Below are positions 18,121-27,634 of a stretch of 64,000 nt of DNA, one piece after another (positions within the stretch are counted from its first letter, which is position 1; each line of letters begins with the position of its first letter). The translations under genes and the position numbers were made by a program. The DNA lies in NCBI RefSeq assembly GCF_018390695.1, contig NZ_JAHBGF010000046.1, positions 558,001 to 622,000 of the forward strand, in the 5' to 3' direction. The notes beneath the pieces were generated by a model. The model made no database searches. It saw only the letters and a list, made by a program, of their open reading frames with translations, and was not told the origin of the DNA. The stretch is from Ancylobacter sonchi (GTDB lineage Bacteria > Pseudomonadota > Alphaproteobacteria > Rhizobiales > Xanthobacteraceae).

Positions 18121-18603
18121 TCACAGCTCCGCGAAGGCGGGGGCGTGGCGCAGGGCGCCGGCGGTGGTCGGCAGGCCGCCGCCGAGCGGCAGCGCCATGA
18201 AGTGCGGTCCGGCATAGGGCGAGGAGAAGCCCGCCGCCTGCTCGGTCGAAAAGCCGAAGCGGCGGTAATAGGTGGGATCGCCCAGCACGAAGAGCGCCCG
18301 CCAGCCCATCGCCTCGGCCCGGGCGATGGCGGAGCGCACCAGCGCCGCGCCGATGCCGTGCGCCCGGCGGTCGGCATCCACCGCCAGCGGCGCGAGGGCG
18401 AGCGCGGGGAACGCGGCGGCGATCGGCGAGAGCAGCACATGGCCGATGATCTCGCCATCGTCCTCGGCCACCAGCGACAGGGTGGCGTCGCCGGCCTCGC
18501 GCAGGCGCGTCACCAGATCGGCCTCGCCGGGCCCATCGAAACTGTCGCGCAGCAGCGCGTGGATCGCGGCTTCCTCGCGGGTGTTTTCATCGCGGATACG
18601 CAT
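18121..18603 (-). CDS. GNAT family N-acetyltransferase
   Basis: A 160-residue acetyltransferase. LAVDADRRAHGIGAALVRSAI carries the acetyl-CoA loop (R/Q-x-x-G-x-G/A), followed by LFVLGDPTYYRRFGF, which places it in the YhbS-like subgroup. The substrate is unknown. It starts 15 bases after the stop of the PLP enzyme upstream, so both are probably the tail of the dpp transcript. Confidence 0.88.
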   Translation of the reverse strand: MRIRDENTREEAAIHALLRDSFDGPGEADLVTRLREAGDATLSLVAEDDGEIIGHVLLSPIAAAFPALALAPLAVDADRRAHGIGAALVRSAIARAEAMGWRALFVLGDPTYYRRFGFSTEQAAGFSSPYAGPHFMALPLGGGLPTTAGALRHAPAFAEL

Positions 18604-18618
18604 GACAAAGGGTCTCTT

Positions 18619-19782
18619 CTAGCCTTCAAGTCGGGTGAGGAGAGCGCCGAGGTCGTCCCACAGCTCCTCCGGGTCTTCGAGGCCGATGCTGAGCCGCAGA
18701 ATCGGCCCTTTGTGCGGCCACGGCACGGCGGTGCGCAGCGGCCCGATGTCCATCGGCGCGACGAGGCTGTGGGTGCCACCCCAGGAGGCGCCAATAGAGA
18801 ACAGCTTGAGGCTCGACAGCGCTGCGGCGAGGCGGGCATCGGCGCCTGCCTTCAACACCAGGCTGAACACGCCGGAGGCGCCCTTGAAGTCACGGGCGAA
18901 TACTGCATGGCCGGGGCTGCCGGGCAGCGCCGGATGCAGCACCGTCTCGACCTCTGGCCGGCCGGACAGCCGGCGGGCGAAGTCTTCCGCCACCCGGCCG
19001 CAATGGGCGAGGCGCACCGCCATGGTCTCGATGCCGCGCAGGGCAAGCGCGCATTCGTCCGGCGACACGCCGATGCCGAGCGCCGATAGCGTCTGGCGCA
19101 GGCGCCGGTAGAGATCCATGTCGGCGACGGTGATCGAGCCGAGCAGCAGGTCGGAATGGCCGCCGACATATTTGGTCAGCGCCTCGCAGGCGAAATCGAC
19201 CCCGTGGGCGAGCGGCTTGAACAGCAGCGGCGTCGCCCAGGTGTTGTCGCAGCCGGTGAGCACGCCGCGCGCCTTGGCCGCCGCGACGATGGCCGGCAGG
19301 TCCGGCACCTCCATGCTGCCGGAGCCGGGCGTCTCGATCCAGACGAGCCGGGTGCGGTCGTCGATCAGGCCGGCGATGCCGGCGCCGATCATCGGGTCGT
19401 AGACGGTGACGTCGATGCCGCGCGCTGCGAGATGGCCGAAGGCGAGCGTCCGCACCGGCGGGTAGACATTGTCGGGGATCAGCACCCGGTCGCCCGGCAC
19501 CAGCAACGTCAGCATCACCATGGAGATGGCGGCCTGGCCGGACGGCACGATGACGGTGCGCGCGCCGCCCTGCAGCCGCGTGAGCTGCTCGGCCAGCGTG
19601 CGGGTGGTCGGCGTGCCGGCAAGGCCGTAGGTATAGCCGTCCACCCCGCGCTCCGCCCGGCGCAGGAAGGCCTCGCCATCGGGATAGACGATGGTGGAGG
19701 CGCGGTGCGTCGGCACGGCGAGGCTGGCATAGCCGTCCTGCGGCACCTCGGGGTGATGCACGCATTGCGTGGCGTCGCGCAT
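18619..19782 (-). CDS. metC: Cystathionine beta-lyase-type PLP enzyme
   Basis: A 387-residue Cys/Met-metabolism PLP-dependent enzyme. The PLP lysine is K204 (ALTKYVGGHSD), the cofactor aspartate D179 (GCDNTWATP), and YTYGLAGTPTT gives the neighbouring-subunit site. It most likely cleaves cystathionine to homocysteine, or desulphurates cysteine/cystine; subfamily calls among cystathionine lyases are uncertain. It follows dppF by 17 bases, suggesting that peptide uptake and sulphur amino acid breakdown are co-expressed. Confidence 0.88.
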   Translation of the reverse strand: MRDATQCVHHPEVPQDGYASLAVPTHRASTIVYPDGEAFLRRAERGVDGYTYGLAGTPTTRTLAEQLTRLQGGARTVIVPSGQAAISMVMLTLLVPGDRVLIPDNVYPPVRTLAFGHLAARGIDVTVYDPMIGAGIAGLIDDRTRLVWIETPGSGSMEVPDLPAIVAAAKARGVLTGCDNTWATPLLFKPLAHGVDFACEALTKYVGGHSDLLLGSITVADMDLYRRLRQTLSALGIGVSPDECALALRGIETMAVRLAHCGRVAEDFARRLSGRPEVETVLHPALPGSPGHAVFARDFKGASGVFSLVLKAGADARLAAALSSLKLFSIGASWGGTHSLVAPMDIGPLRTAVPWPHKGPILRLSIGLEDPEELWDDLGALLTRLEG

Positions 19783-19799
19783 CGCGGTCTCCTTTTCCG

Positions 19800-20768
19800 C
19801 TAGGACGGCTCCACCGCCCAGCAGGCGACCATGCGACCAGCCTTCATCTCCAGCGGCGGCGCCTCGTGGCGGCAGCGCTCGAAGGCGAGCGGGCAGCGCG
19901 GATTGAAGGCGCAGCCGGTCGGTGGATTGAACGGCGAGGGCAACTCGCCTTCCAGCACGATGCGCTCCTTCTTCGCCTCGGGATCGGCGACCGGGGTCGC
20001 CGACATCAGCGCCCGCGTATAGGGGTGCTTGGGGCTGTCGAAGATGGCGTCCCGCGGGCCGTGCTCCACCGCCCGGCCGAGATACATCACCATCACCTCG
20101 TCGGCCATGTGCCGGACCACGCCGAGGTCGTGCGAGACGAACACATAGGCGACGCCCAGGCTTTCCTGCAGTTCCACCAGCAGGTTGAGCACCTGCGCCC
20201 GCACCGAGACGTCGAGCGCCGAGACCGGTTCGTCGAGCACGAGGATCTTCGGGCGCAGCACCAGCGCACGGGCGATGGCGATGCGCTGGCGCTGACCGCC
20301 GGAGAACATATGCGGGTAGCGGCCGTGATGCTCGGGGCGCAGGCCGACCCGCTTCATCATGTCGATGGCGCGCTCGCGCCGCTCGGCGGCCGACAGCCTG
20401 GTATTGACCAGCAGCGGCTCCTCGATGGCGGTGCCGATGGTCTGGCGCGGATTGAGCGAGCCATAGGGATTCTGGAACACCATCTGCACCTCGCCGCGAT
20501 AGCGGCGGCGGGTGCCGGCATCGGCGTCGGCGACATCGACATTGTCGATCAGCAGCGCGCCGGTGCCGGGCTTCTCGATCATGGTCAGCATGCGGGCCAG
20601 CGTCGACTTGCCGGAACCCGATTCGCCGACCACCGCCAGCGTGGTGCGCGGTGCCAGCGCGAAGCTGATCCCGGCCACCGCCTTTACCGTCGCCGACTTG
20701 GCGAGCAGCCCGCGCGAGACCTCGTAGGACTGGGCGAGGTCGATCGCCTCCATCACCGCCTGGGTCAT
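19800..20768 (-). CDS. dppF: Dipeptide/oligopeptide ABC transporter ATPase DppF
   Basis: A 322-residue cytoplasmic ATPase: Walker A GESGSGKST, signature MFSGGQRQR, Walker B ILVLDEPVSALD, and the C-terminal oligopeptide-transporter extension with the cysteine cluster in GCAFNPRCPLAFERCR, which can hold an iron-sulphur cluster. It pairs with DppD to drive peptide import. ATG 20768 overlaps the dppD stop by four bases. Confidence 0.93.
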   Translation of the reverse strand: MTQAVMEAIDLAQSYEVSRGLLAKSATVKAVAGISFALAPRTTLAVVGESGSGKSTLARMLTMIEKPGTGALLIDNVDVADADAGTRRRYRGEVQMVFQNPYGSLNPRQTIGTAIEEPLLVNTRLSAAERRERAIDMMKRVGLRPEHHGRYPHMFSGGQRQRIAIARALVLRPKILVLDEPVSALDVSVRAQVLNLLVELQESLGVAYVFVSHDLGVVRHMADEVMVMYLGRAVEHGPRDAIFDSPKHPYTRALMSATPVADPEAKKERIVLEGELPSPFNPPTGCAFNPRCPLAFERCRHEAPPLEMKAGRMVACWAVEPS

Positions 20769-21775
20769 GCTGGCATCTCCAGTTTCTTCAGCGCGCGCGG
20801 ATGACCGTCGACCAGCGGCGTATGGCAGAGGGCATAGCCGAGATCGGCACCCGCGCGCGGCGGCGGGACCGTCCGGCAGGTCTGGGTGGCGAAGCGGCAG
20901 CGCGGCGAGAACAGGCAGCCGGCCGGCCGGTCGGCGAGGCCGGGCACCACGCCGGGAATCGAGGGCAGGATGCGCCCGCTCGCCCGCTCCGGCAGCGCCG
21001 CCAGCAGCGCCGAGGTGTAGGGGTGATGCGGATCGCGGAACAGGCCGTGCGTCGGCTGCATCTCCACTTGCTGCCCGGCATAGTGGACGCAGACGCGCTG
21101 CGCGGTCTCCGCCACCACGCCCATGTCGTGGGTGATGAGCACCAGCCCGACGCCGCTGTCCTTCTGCAGGCGCAGCAGCAGGTCGAGGATCTGCGCCTGG
21201 ATGGTGACGTCGAGCGCGGTGGTCGGCTCGTCGGCGATGATCAGCTTGGGATTGCAGGCGAGCGCCATGGCGATCATCACCCGCTGGCTCATGCCGCCGG
21301 AGAGCTGGTGCGGGAACGCCTTCAGCCGCCGCTCCGGCTCGGGGATGCCGACGAGTTCCAACAGCTCGACGGCGCGCTTCTGGCGGGCGGTGCGGTCGAG
21401 GTCGAGATGCGCCTTCATCGCCTCGCGCAGCTGGAAACCGACGGTGAAGCACGGGTTGAGGCTCGACATCGGCTCCTGGAAGATCATGGCCAGGTCGCGG
21501 CCGATGATCTTGCGTCGCTCGCGCGGGGTAAGGGCGAGCATGTCCTTGCCGTCGAAGGTCAGCCGGTCGGCGGTGACGGTGGCGGTCCAGGGCAGCAGGC
21601 CCATCACCGCCAGCATGGCGACCGATTTGCCGGAGCCGCTCTCGCCGACGATGGCGACCAGTTCGCCGGTGGCGACGTCCAGATCCACCTTGTCGACCGC
21701 GCGGAATGGGCCGCGGCCGGTGGCGAAGGTGACGCTGAGGTTGCGGATGGAGAGGAGGGGGGACGGTGCGGCCAT
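20765..21775 (-). CDS. dppD: Dipeptide/oligopeptide ABC transporter ATPase DppD
   Basis: A 336-residue ATPase: Walker A GESGSGKSV, signature QLSGGMSQR, Walker B LIIADEPTTALD, H-loop LITHDMG, and the C-terminal cysteine cluster (GCLFSPRCRFATQTC). It is the partner of DppF. It begins three bases after dppC and overlaps dppF, consistent with a single transcript. Confidence 0.93.
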   Translation of the reverse strand: MAAPSPLLSIRNLSVTFATGRGPFRAVDKVDLDVATGELVAIVGESGSGKSVAMLAVMGLLPWTATVTADRLTFDGKDMLALTPRERRKIIGRDLAMIFQEPMSSLNPCFTVGFQLREAMKAHLDLDRTARQKRAVELLELVGIPEPERRLKAFPHQLSGGMSQRVMIAMALACNPKLIIADEPTTALDVTIQAQILDLLLRLQKDSGVGLVLITHDMGVVAETAQRVCVHYAGQQVEMQPTHGLFRDPHHPYTSALLAALPERASGRILPSIPGVVPGLADRPAGCLFSPRCRFATQTCRTVPPPRAGADLGYALCHTPLVDGHPRALKKLEMPA

Positions 21776-21778
21776 GGA

Positions 21779-22726
21779 TCAGCTCCTCCGCAGCTTCGGG
21801 TCGAGCGCGTCGCGCAGGCCGTCGCCCATCAGGTTGATGGCGACCACCGTCACCAGGATGGCGAGGCCGGGCAGCGTCACGATCCACGGCGCGGCGCGGA
21901 TGAATTCGCGTGAATCGGCCAGCATCGCGCCCCATTCCGGGATCGGAGGCTGGGCGCCGAGGCCGAGGAAGCCTAGCGCGGCGGCCTCCAGTATGGCGTC
22001 GGAGATGCCGAGCGCCGCCTGCACGATCAGCGGGGCCAGGCAGTTCGGCAGCACGGTGACGAACATCAGCCGCAGCTTGCCGACGCCGGCGACGCGGGCG
22101 GCCACGACATATTCCTTCGACAGCTCGGCGATGGCGGCGGCCCGCACCAGCCGCACATAGCGCGGCAGGTAGACGACGGTGACCGCGACGATGGTGTTGA
22201 CGAGGCTCGGGCCGAGCACCGCCACCACCAGGATGGCGAGCACCAGCGAGGGGATGGCGACCACGAGGTCCATCACTCGCATCACCACCACCTCGACGGC
22301 GCCGCGCAGGAAAGCGCTGGCGAGGCCGAGCACGATGCCCAGCGCCACCGAGACGATCATCACCGACATGCCGATGCCGAGCGAGATGCGCGCGCCGTAG
22401 ATCAGCCGCGAGAGGATGTCGCGGCCGACCGCGTCGGTGCCGAAGGGGAACTGCCACGTGCCGCCGGCCCAGACCGGGGGCTGCTGCACGAACTGGCGGA
22501 ACTGCTCGATGGGCGAGTGCGGTGCGACGAACGGCGCGAACAGCGCGAGGAAGGCGATGAAGGCGACCACCATCAGGCCGAGCACCGCGCCGCGATTCTC
22601 GCTGAAGGCCGACCAGAACGCACGCAGCGAGGAGGGGGCGGGCGGCACGGTCTCGACGAGGAGATGGCCGTCGCCGCCGCTCGCGGGCAGCAGCGTTCCG
22701 CTCTCGGTGGCTGTGGGATCAACCAT
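21779..22726 (-). CDS. dppC: Dipeptide ABC transporter permease DppC
   Basis: A 315-residue inner-membrane permease. It has the DppC order: a first helix (about 45-65), the GTDAVGRDILSRLIYGAR segment, four or five helices and the EAA loop (EAAALGFLGLGAQPPIPEWG). The ATG at 22726 (MVDPTATES) is favoured; an in-frame start at 22753 is possible. It overlaps dppB by eight bases. Confidence 0.92.
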   Translation of the reverse strand: MVDPTATESGTLLPASGGDGHLLVETVPPAPSSLRAFWSAFSENRGAVLGLMVVAFIAFLALFAPFVAPHSPIEQFRQFVQQPPVWAGGTWQFPFGTDAVGRDILSRLIYGARISLGIGMSVMIVSVALGIVLGLASAFLRGAVEVVVMRVMDLVVAIPSLVLAILVVAVLGPSLVNTIVAVTVVYLPRYVRLVRAAAIAELSKEYVVAARVAGVGKLRLMFVTVLPNCLAPLIVQAALGISDAILEAAALGFLGLGAQPPIPEWGAMLADSREFIRAAPWIVTLPGLAILVTVVAINLMGDGLRDALDPKLRRS

Positions 22727-23729
22727 GACGGATCCTCGGGTTGATCGCGACATAGGTGAGGTCGACGATGAGATTGACGAGGATGACGATGCCCGAGATC
22801 AGCATGATGCCGCCCTGCAACGCCGGATAGTCGCGGCGGGCGATTGACTCGATCAGCCATTTGCCGACGCCGGGCCAGGCGAAGATGGTCTCGGTAAGCA
22901 CCGCGCCGGCCAGCAGCGTGCCGGTCTGCAATCCGATCACCGTGACCACCGGGATCAGCGCGTTGCGCAGCGCGTGCAGGCCGACCACCCGTAGCGGCGA
23001 CAGGCCCTTGGCGCGGGCCGTGCGTACATAGTCCTCGCCCAGCACTTCCAGCATCGACGAGCGCGTCATGCGGGCGATGACGGCCAGCGGGATGGTGCCG
23101 AGCACGATGGAGGGCAGGATGAGATGCGCCACCGCCGAGCCGAAAGCGCCTTCCTGGTCCGACAGCAGGCTGTCGATCAGCATGAAGCCGGTGACCGGCT
23201 CGAAATAGTAATTGATCAGGTCCATGCGGCCGGAGACCGGGGTGAGGCCCAGATATTCCGACATGAACATGATGAGCAGCAGGCCCCACCAGAAGATCGG
23301 CATCGAATAGCCGGTGAGCGCCACGGTCATCACCGAATGGTCGAAGAAACTGCCGCGCTTCACCGCCGCGATGACGCCGGCGGGTATGCCGAGCACGACG
23401 GCGAAGATCAGGCCGCAGAGCGTCAGCTCCAGCGTCGCTGGGAACAGCGTGGCGAATTCGTGCAGCACCGGCGTCTTGGTGACGATGGAGACGCCGAAAT
23501 CGCCATGGACGATGCCGTTGGCATAGTCGAGGAACTGCTGCCATACGGGTCGGTCGAGGCCGAGCTCATGGCGCAGCATGGCGAGGCGCTCCGGGGCGAT
23601 GCCGCGCTCGCCGGTACGGGCCTCGATGGGGTCGCCTGGTACGAGGCGCACCGCCACGAAGGTGACGAACATCAGCGCCACGAAGGTCGGCAGCGTCAGG
23701 GCGACGCGGCGAATGAAAAATCGGAACAT
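22719..23729 (-). CDS. dppB: Dipeptide ABC transporter permease DppB
   Basis: A 336-residue permease with an N-terminal helix (about 9-30), the LVPGDPIEAR segment, a central group of helices and the EAA-type loop ending in ETIFAWPGVGKWL, all typical of DppB. It forms the channel with DppC. The gene is 394 bases downstream of dppA on the same strand; a hairpin after dppA could reduce its expression relative to dppA. Confidence 0.92.
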   Translation of the reverse strand: MFRFFIRRVALTLPTFVALMFVTFVAVRLVPGDPIEARTGERGIAPERLAMLRHELGLDRPVWQQFLDYANGIVHGDFGVSIVTKTPVLHEFATLFPATLELTLCGLIFAVVLGIPAGVIAAVKRGSFFDHSVMTVALTGYSMPIFWWGLLLIMFMSEYLGLTPVSGRMDLINYYFEPVTGFMLIDSLLSDQEGAFGSAVAHLILPSIVLGTIPLAVIARMTRSSMLEVLGEDYVRTARAKGLSPLRVVGLHALRNALIPVVTVIGLQTGTLLAGAVLTETIFAWPGVGKWLIESIARRDYPALQGGIMLISGIVILVNLIVDLTYVAINPRIRHG

Positions 23730-24123
23730 CGATATCCCGGGCTTGCGATGCGCTTGTGCCCGCGCGTCTCGCTCGTCGGGGAGCGATGGGCGCGGCGGGC
23801 GGCGGATCGGAGGTCGTCACATCACGGACGAGGCACCAAGGCTCTACGCGTGCGACAAGGCTCTACGCATGCGGTCTGCGTGGCGGCATCGAGCTGTCGC
23901 CGAACGAACCAGCGGGTCCGGACGGGCGGGTTTCATCGCCTTGTCCCACGGGGCGCGACGCGTCACCGGCGGGGGGCGGTACAGACCCGTCAGGCTCGAA
24001 GGCCGACGGGTGCGGAAGTCGGACGACTTCCGCGGAAGCTGCTCTAGCGCATCGGCAGGGTCGCAGCGTTTCGAAAAGGCACGATGCCGGCGGAGCGCTC
24101 CCTCCGCCGGCACCGGCATCACG
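23730..24123. other. Intergenic interval between dppA and dppB
   Basis: No gene is supported here. It holds the likely dppA terminator (24086-24111) and a second perfect hairpin, GCGGAAGTC (24012-24020) with GACTTCCGC (24025-24033) and a 4-base loop, which looks like a REP-type or mRNA-processing element. Such hairpins between a binding-protein gene and its permease genes usually set a higher level of the binding protein. Confidence 0.55.
24086..24111 (-). terminator. Hairpin terminator after dppA
   Basis: GCCGGCGGAG (24086-24095) pairs perfectly with CTCCGCCGGC (24102-24111) around six bases, 12 bases beyond the dppA stop. On the minus strand a short TTTT run follows nine bases later, so termination is probably partial. 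Confidence 0.65.
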
Positions 24124-25722
24124 TCACTTCAGGTCGACGCCATAGAACTCGTGGCGGCCGAACGGGCTGACCTTGTAGTCGACGACTTCCTTGCGGGTCG
24201 GCTCGTAGACCACCGAGTGGGCGATGGTGAACCAGGGCGCCTCTTCCTTGACGATGACCTGCGCCTGCTCATAGAGCTTGGTGCGCTCGGCGACGTCCGG
24301 AATGGTCTTCGCCTTGTTGATCAGGGCGTCGAAGTCCTTGTTGCACCACTTCGCAAGGTTCTGGCCGCCCGGACGGGCCGCGGCGCAGCCCAGCAGGAAG
24401 AAGAAGTTGTCCGGATCGCCATTGTCGCCGGTCCAGCCGAGCTGGCCGGTCATGTGCTCGCCCTGCTGCAGACGCTTGCGGTACTCGCCCCACTCATAGG
24501 AGACCAGCTTGGCATTGATGCCGAGCTTGGAGAGGTCCGACTGCATCATCTCGGCGATGCGCTTGGCGTTCGGGTTGTAGGGGCGCTGCACCGGCATCCA
24601 CCACAGGTCGATGTCGAGCGGCGTCTTCACGCCGGCGGCGTCGAGCATCTGCTTGGCCTTGGCCGGGTCGAAGGGATAGTCCTTCACCGCGGTGTTGTAG
24701 GACCAGATGGTCGGCGGGATCGGGTTGATCGCCGCCTGGCCGGCGCCCTGATAGACGTCCTTAATGATCGCCGCCTTGTCAATCGCCATGTTGAAGGCTT
24801 GGCGGACCTCCTTCTTGTCGAAGGGCGGCTTCTGGGTGTTGAAGGACAGATAGGCGATGTTGAGGCCCGGCTGCGACAGCAGGTTCAGCGCCGGATCGGT
24901 CTTCATCGCCGCGATGTCGGCCGGGTTCGGCGCGATCATCACGTGGCACTCGCCCTTCTTCACCTTGGCGTAGCGGGCGGTCGGGTCCGGGGTGATGGCG
25001 AAGACGAGGTTGTCCAGCGCCGGCTTGCCCTCGAAATAGGCCGGGTTGGCCTTGTAGCGGATCACCGCGTCCTTCTGGTAGTTCACGAAGGAGAACGGGC
25101 CGGTGCCGACCGGGATCTGGTCGAACTGCTCGGGGGTGCCCTTCTTGAGCAGGAAGTCGGCATATTCCTTCGACATGATGGTGCCGAAGTCCATGGCGAG
25201 GTTGGCCAGCATCGGCGAGTTCGGCTCGGTGAGCGTGAACTTCACCGTGTAGTCGTCCACCTTGTCGATCGACTTGAGCAGATCGGGCATGCTCATGTCG
25301 TTGAAGTAGTCATACGCGCCGCCGGTGACCTTGTGATAGGGGTTCTCCGGCTTCCACTGGCGCTCGAAGGAGAACAGCACGTCGTCGGCGTTGAAGTCGC
25401 GGGTCGGCGTGAAGCCGTTGACGCCGGAGTGGAACTTCACCCCCTTACGCAGCTTGAAGACGATCTCCTTGCCGTCGTCCGACACCGTCCAGCTCTCGGC
25501 GAGGCCGGGCACCACCTTGGTGGTGCCGCGCTCGAACTCGACGAGCTGGTTGTAGACCGGACGGGCGGCATCGAAGCTGGTGCCGGTGGTGTTGAGCGCC
25601 GGCGTGAAGTTCTCGGGGCTGCCTTCCGAGCAATAGACGAGCGTCTTGGCGGCATAGGCGGGCGCGGACAGCGCCACGAGTACGGCCGCGGTGGCGGCCA
25701 GTTTGGCATTGAATACCGGCAT
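24124..25722 (-). CDS. dppA: Dipeptide/oligopeptide ABC transporter substrate-binding protein
   Basis: A 532-residue periplasmic binding protein (SBP family 5). A signal peptide (about 1-22, cleavage after APAYA) precedes LVYCSEGSPENF; FKLRKGVKFHSG and NADDVLFSFERQ are family hallmarks. The sequence is close to the DppA group that binds dipeptides (and haem in some species). The ATG at 25722 has AAGGGGAA upstream. It leads the dpp operon. Confidence 0.93.
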   Translation of the reverse strand: MPVFNAKLAATAAVLVALSAPAYAAKTLVYCSEGSPENFTPALNTTGTSFDAARPVYNQLVEFERGTTKVVPGLAESWTVSDDGKEIVFKLRKGVKFHSGVNGFTPTRDFNADDVLFSFERQWKPENPYHKVTGGAYDYFNDMSMPDLLKSIDKVDDYTVKFTLTEPNSPMLANLAMDFGTIMSKEYADFLLKKGTPEQFDQIPVGTGPFSFVNYQKDAVIRYKANPAYFEGKPALDNLVFAITPDPTARYAKVKKGECHVMIAPNPADIAAMKTDPALNLLSQPGLNIAYLSFNTQKPPFDKKEVRQAFNMAIDKAAIIKDVYQGAGQAAINPIPPTIWSYNTAVKDYPFDPAKAKQMLDAAGVKTPLDIDLWWMPVQRPYNPNAKRIAEMMQSDLSKLGINAKLVSYEWGEYRKRLQQGEHMTGQLGWTGDNGDPDNFFFLLGCAAARPGGQNLAKWCNKDFDALINKAKTIPDVAERTKLYEQAQVIVKEEAPWFTIAHSVVYEPTRKEVVDYKVSPFGRHEFYGVDLK

Positions 25723-25967
25723 AATGAGTTCCCCTTTTAGGATGTGCGGCGGTAGCCCGTTGCGCGCAGGCTGATTATTGCCAATTCGTCGCACCCATAG
25801 CGCGAAATCAAACACGCCTTGATCACTTGTGCAATAAGGCTCAGCTCCCCTACCAAAGTCGTATGTATAGACATTTAGGCGGCGCTATGGGCGCCGCCCC
25901 CGCGCCGGTGTAAGACGAAGGCGGCGCCGCCGCGAAGAGGCGCGCGCGCATCAGGGAGACGAGACAA

Positions 25968-27173
25968 ATGAACGCCGCGTCGCATGCTGCCTCGAAGGCC
26001 ATCTTCGATTGGGAGGATCCGTTCGACCTCGACGGTCAGCTCACCGAGGAAGAGCGCATGGTGCGAAACACGGCGCGCGATTATGCCCAGGAAAATCTGA
26101 TGCCGCGGGTAGCTTCCGCTTATCGCGAGGAGCGCTTCGACCGCGAGATCATGAGCGAGATGGGTGCGCTCGGCCTGCTCGGCCCTACCATCCCGGAGGA
26201 ATATGGCGGTGCCGGCCTCGGCTATGTCGCCTATGGGCTGGTCGCGCGGGAGGTCGAGCGCGTCGATTCCGGCTATCGCTCGGCGATGAGCGTGCAGTCC
26301 TCGCTGGTGATGCACCCGATCCATGCCTATGGCAGCGAGGAGCAGCGGAAGAAGTATCTGCCCAAGCTCGCCACCGGCGAGATGGTCGGCTGCTTCGGCC
26401 TGACCGAGCCGGACGCCGGCTCGGATCCAGCGGGCATGCGCACCCGCGCCGAGAAGATCGACGGCGGCTACCGCCTCAAGGGCGCCAAGATGTGGATCAC
26501 CAACGCCCCCATCGCCGATATCGCGGTGGTGTGGGCGAAGTCGGCTGCGCATGACAACGCCATTCGCGGCTTCGTGCTGGAGCGCGGCACCAAGGGGCTG
26601 TCGCTGCCGAAGATCGAGGGCAAGCTCTCCCTGCGCGCTTCCATCACCGGCGAAATCGTCATGGACGATGTCGAGGTGCCGGAAGAGGCGCTGCTGCCGA
26701 ACGTTGCCGGGCTGAAGGGGCCGTTCGGCTGCCTCAACCGCGCCCGCTACGGCATCGGCTGGGGCACCATGGGGGCGGCGGAAGCCTGCTATGCGGCGGC
26801 GCGCTCCTACACGCTCGACCGTGTGCAGTTCGGCCGGCCGCTGGCGGCCAACCAACTGATCCAGAAGAAGCTCGCCGACATGGCGACCGAGATCGCGCTC
26901 GGGCTCCAGCTCGCCCTGCGCGCCGGCCGGCTGTTCGACGAGGGGCGCCTGTCGCCGGAGGCGATCTCGGTGCTGAAGCGCAACAATTGCGGCAAGGCGC
27001 TCGACATCGCCCGCGTCGCCCGCGACATGCATGGCGGCAACGGCATCTCGTCGGAATATCCGGTGATGCGCCACATGGTGAACCTGGAGACGGTGAACAC
27101 CTATGAGGGCACGCACGACATCCACGCGCTGATCCTCGGCCGGGCGATCACCGGGATCCAGGCGTTCTTCTAA
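25968..27173 (+). CDS. gcdH: Glutaryl-CoA dehydrogenase
   Basis: A 401-residue acyl-CoA dehydrogenase that converts glutaryl-CoA to crotonyl-CoA in lysine and tryptophan breakdown. The catalytic base is E380 ([10 protein letters not shown]). [12 protein letters not shown] (143-154) and MWITNAP bind FAD and substrate, and [15 protein letters not shown] (101-115) with its arginine is the glutaryl-carboxylate site that separates this family from other acyl-CoA dehydrogenases. Its 5' leader carries a perfect 8-bp hairpin (25878-25898). It is divergent from dppA across 245 bases. Confidence 0.95.
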   Translation: MNAASHAASKAIFDWEDPFDLDGQLTEEERMVRNTARDYAQENLMPRVASAYREERFDREIMSEMGALGLLGPTIPEEYGGAGLGYVAYGLVAREVERVDSGYRSAMSVQSSLVMHPIHAYGSEEQRKKYLPKLATGEMVGCFGLTEPDAGSDPAGMRTRAEKIDGGYRLKGAKMWITNAPIADIAVVWAKSAAHDNAIRGFVLERGTKGLSLPKIEGKLSLRASITGEIVMDDVEVPEEALLPNVAGLKGPFGCLNRARYGIGWGTMGAAEACYAAARSYTLDRVQFGRPLAANQLIQKKLADMATEIALGLQLALRAGRLFDEGRLSPEAISVLKRNNCGKALDIARVARDMHGGNGISSEYPVMRHMVNLETVNTYEGTHDIHALILGRAITGIQAFF

Positions 27174-27213
27174 GCCAGATGCTCTTCTGGGAAGGCGGAC
27201 GAAGGGCGGGCGG

Positions 27214-27630
27214 TCAGCCCGCCTCGCTCTCCAGCGCGGCGATCAGCATTTCCGCCGTGGAGATGTTGAGCGCCAGCGGGATGTCGTAGACGAGGGCGAC
27301 GCGCATCAGTGCCTTCACGTCGACATCGTGCGGCTGGGCGCTGAGCGGGTCGACGAGGAAGACCAGCGCCCGCACCCGGCCTTCGGCGATCAGCGCGCCG
27401 ATCTGCTGGTCGCCGCCGAGCGGGCCGCTCTTCAGCCGGGTGAGACGGAGTTCCGGGCAGGCTTCGAGGATGCGTCCGCCGGTGGTGCCGGTGGCGACGA
27501 TGTCGAAATGCGCGAGCACGCGGCGATGTTCGGTCGCCCAGGCGACCATGTCGTGCTTCTTGCTGTCATGGGCGACAAGGCCGAGAAGACCGGCGGCCGG
27601 GCCGGAGGCGGGCGGTAAGCTCACGGGCAA
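27214..27630 (-). CDS. mgsA: Methylglyoxal synthase
   Basis: A 138-residue cytoplasmic enzyme that converts dihydroxyacetone phosphate to methylglyoxal and phosphate. [26 protein letters not shown] (with catalytic D74) and [11 protein letters not shown] (H101, D104) are all present. Length is near that of the E. coli enzyme (152). The first possible start is a TTG at 27630; a GTG at 27624 is equally possible. It begins four bases after the Rrf2 regulator stop, an unusual pairing that suggests that this regulator controls it. Confidence 0.92.
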   Translation of the reverse strand: MPVSLPPASGPAAGLLGLVAHDSKKHDMVAWATEHRRVLAHFDIVATGTTGGRILEACPELRLTRLKSGPLGGDQQIGALIAEGRVRALVFLVDPLSAQPHDVDVKALMRVALVYDIPLALNISTAEMLIAALESEAG

Positions 27631-27634
27631 AGGC

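Noticed and set aside
19800..22457. An 885-codon frame that appears to fuse dppC, dppD and dppF
   Set aside because: Only the last 322 codons are in the coding phase (dppF). The rest is the wrong phase of dppD and dppC, and real starts with overlaps are present.
23578..25740. A 720-codon rightward frame opposite dppA
   Set aside because: Antisense to dppA with its signal peptide, with biased Gly/Arg/Leu/Val composition and no ribosome site.
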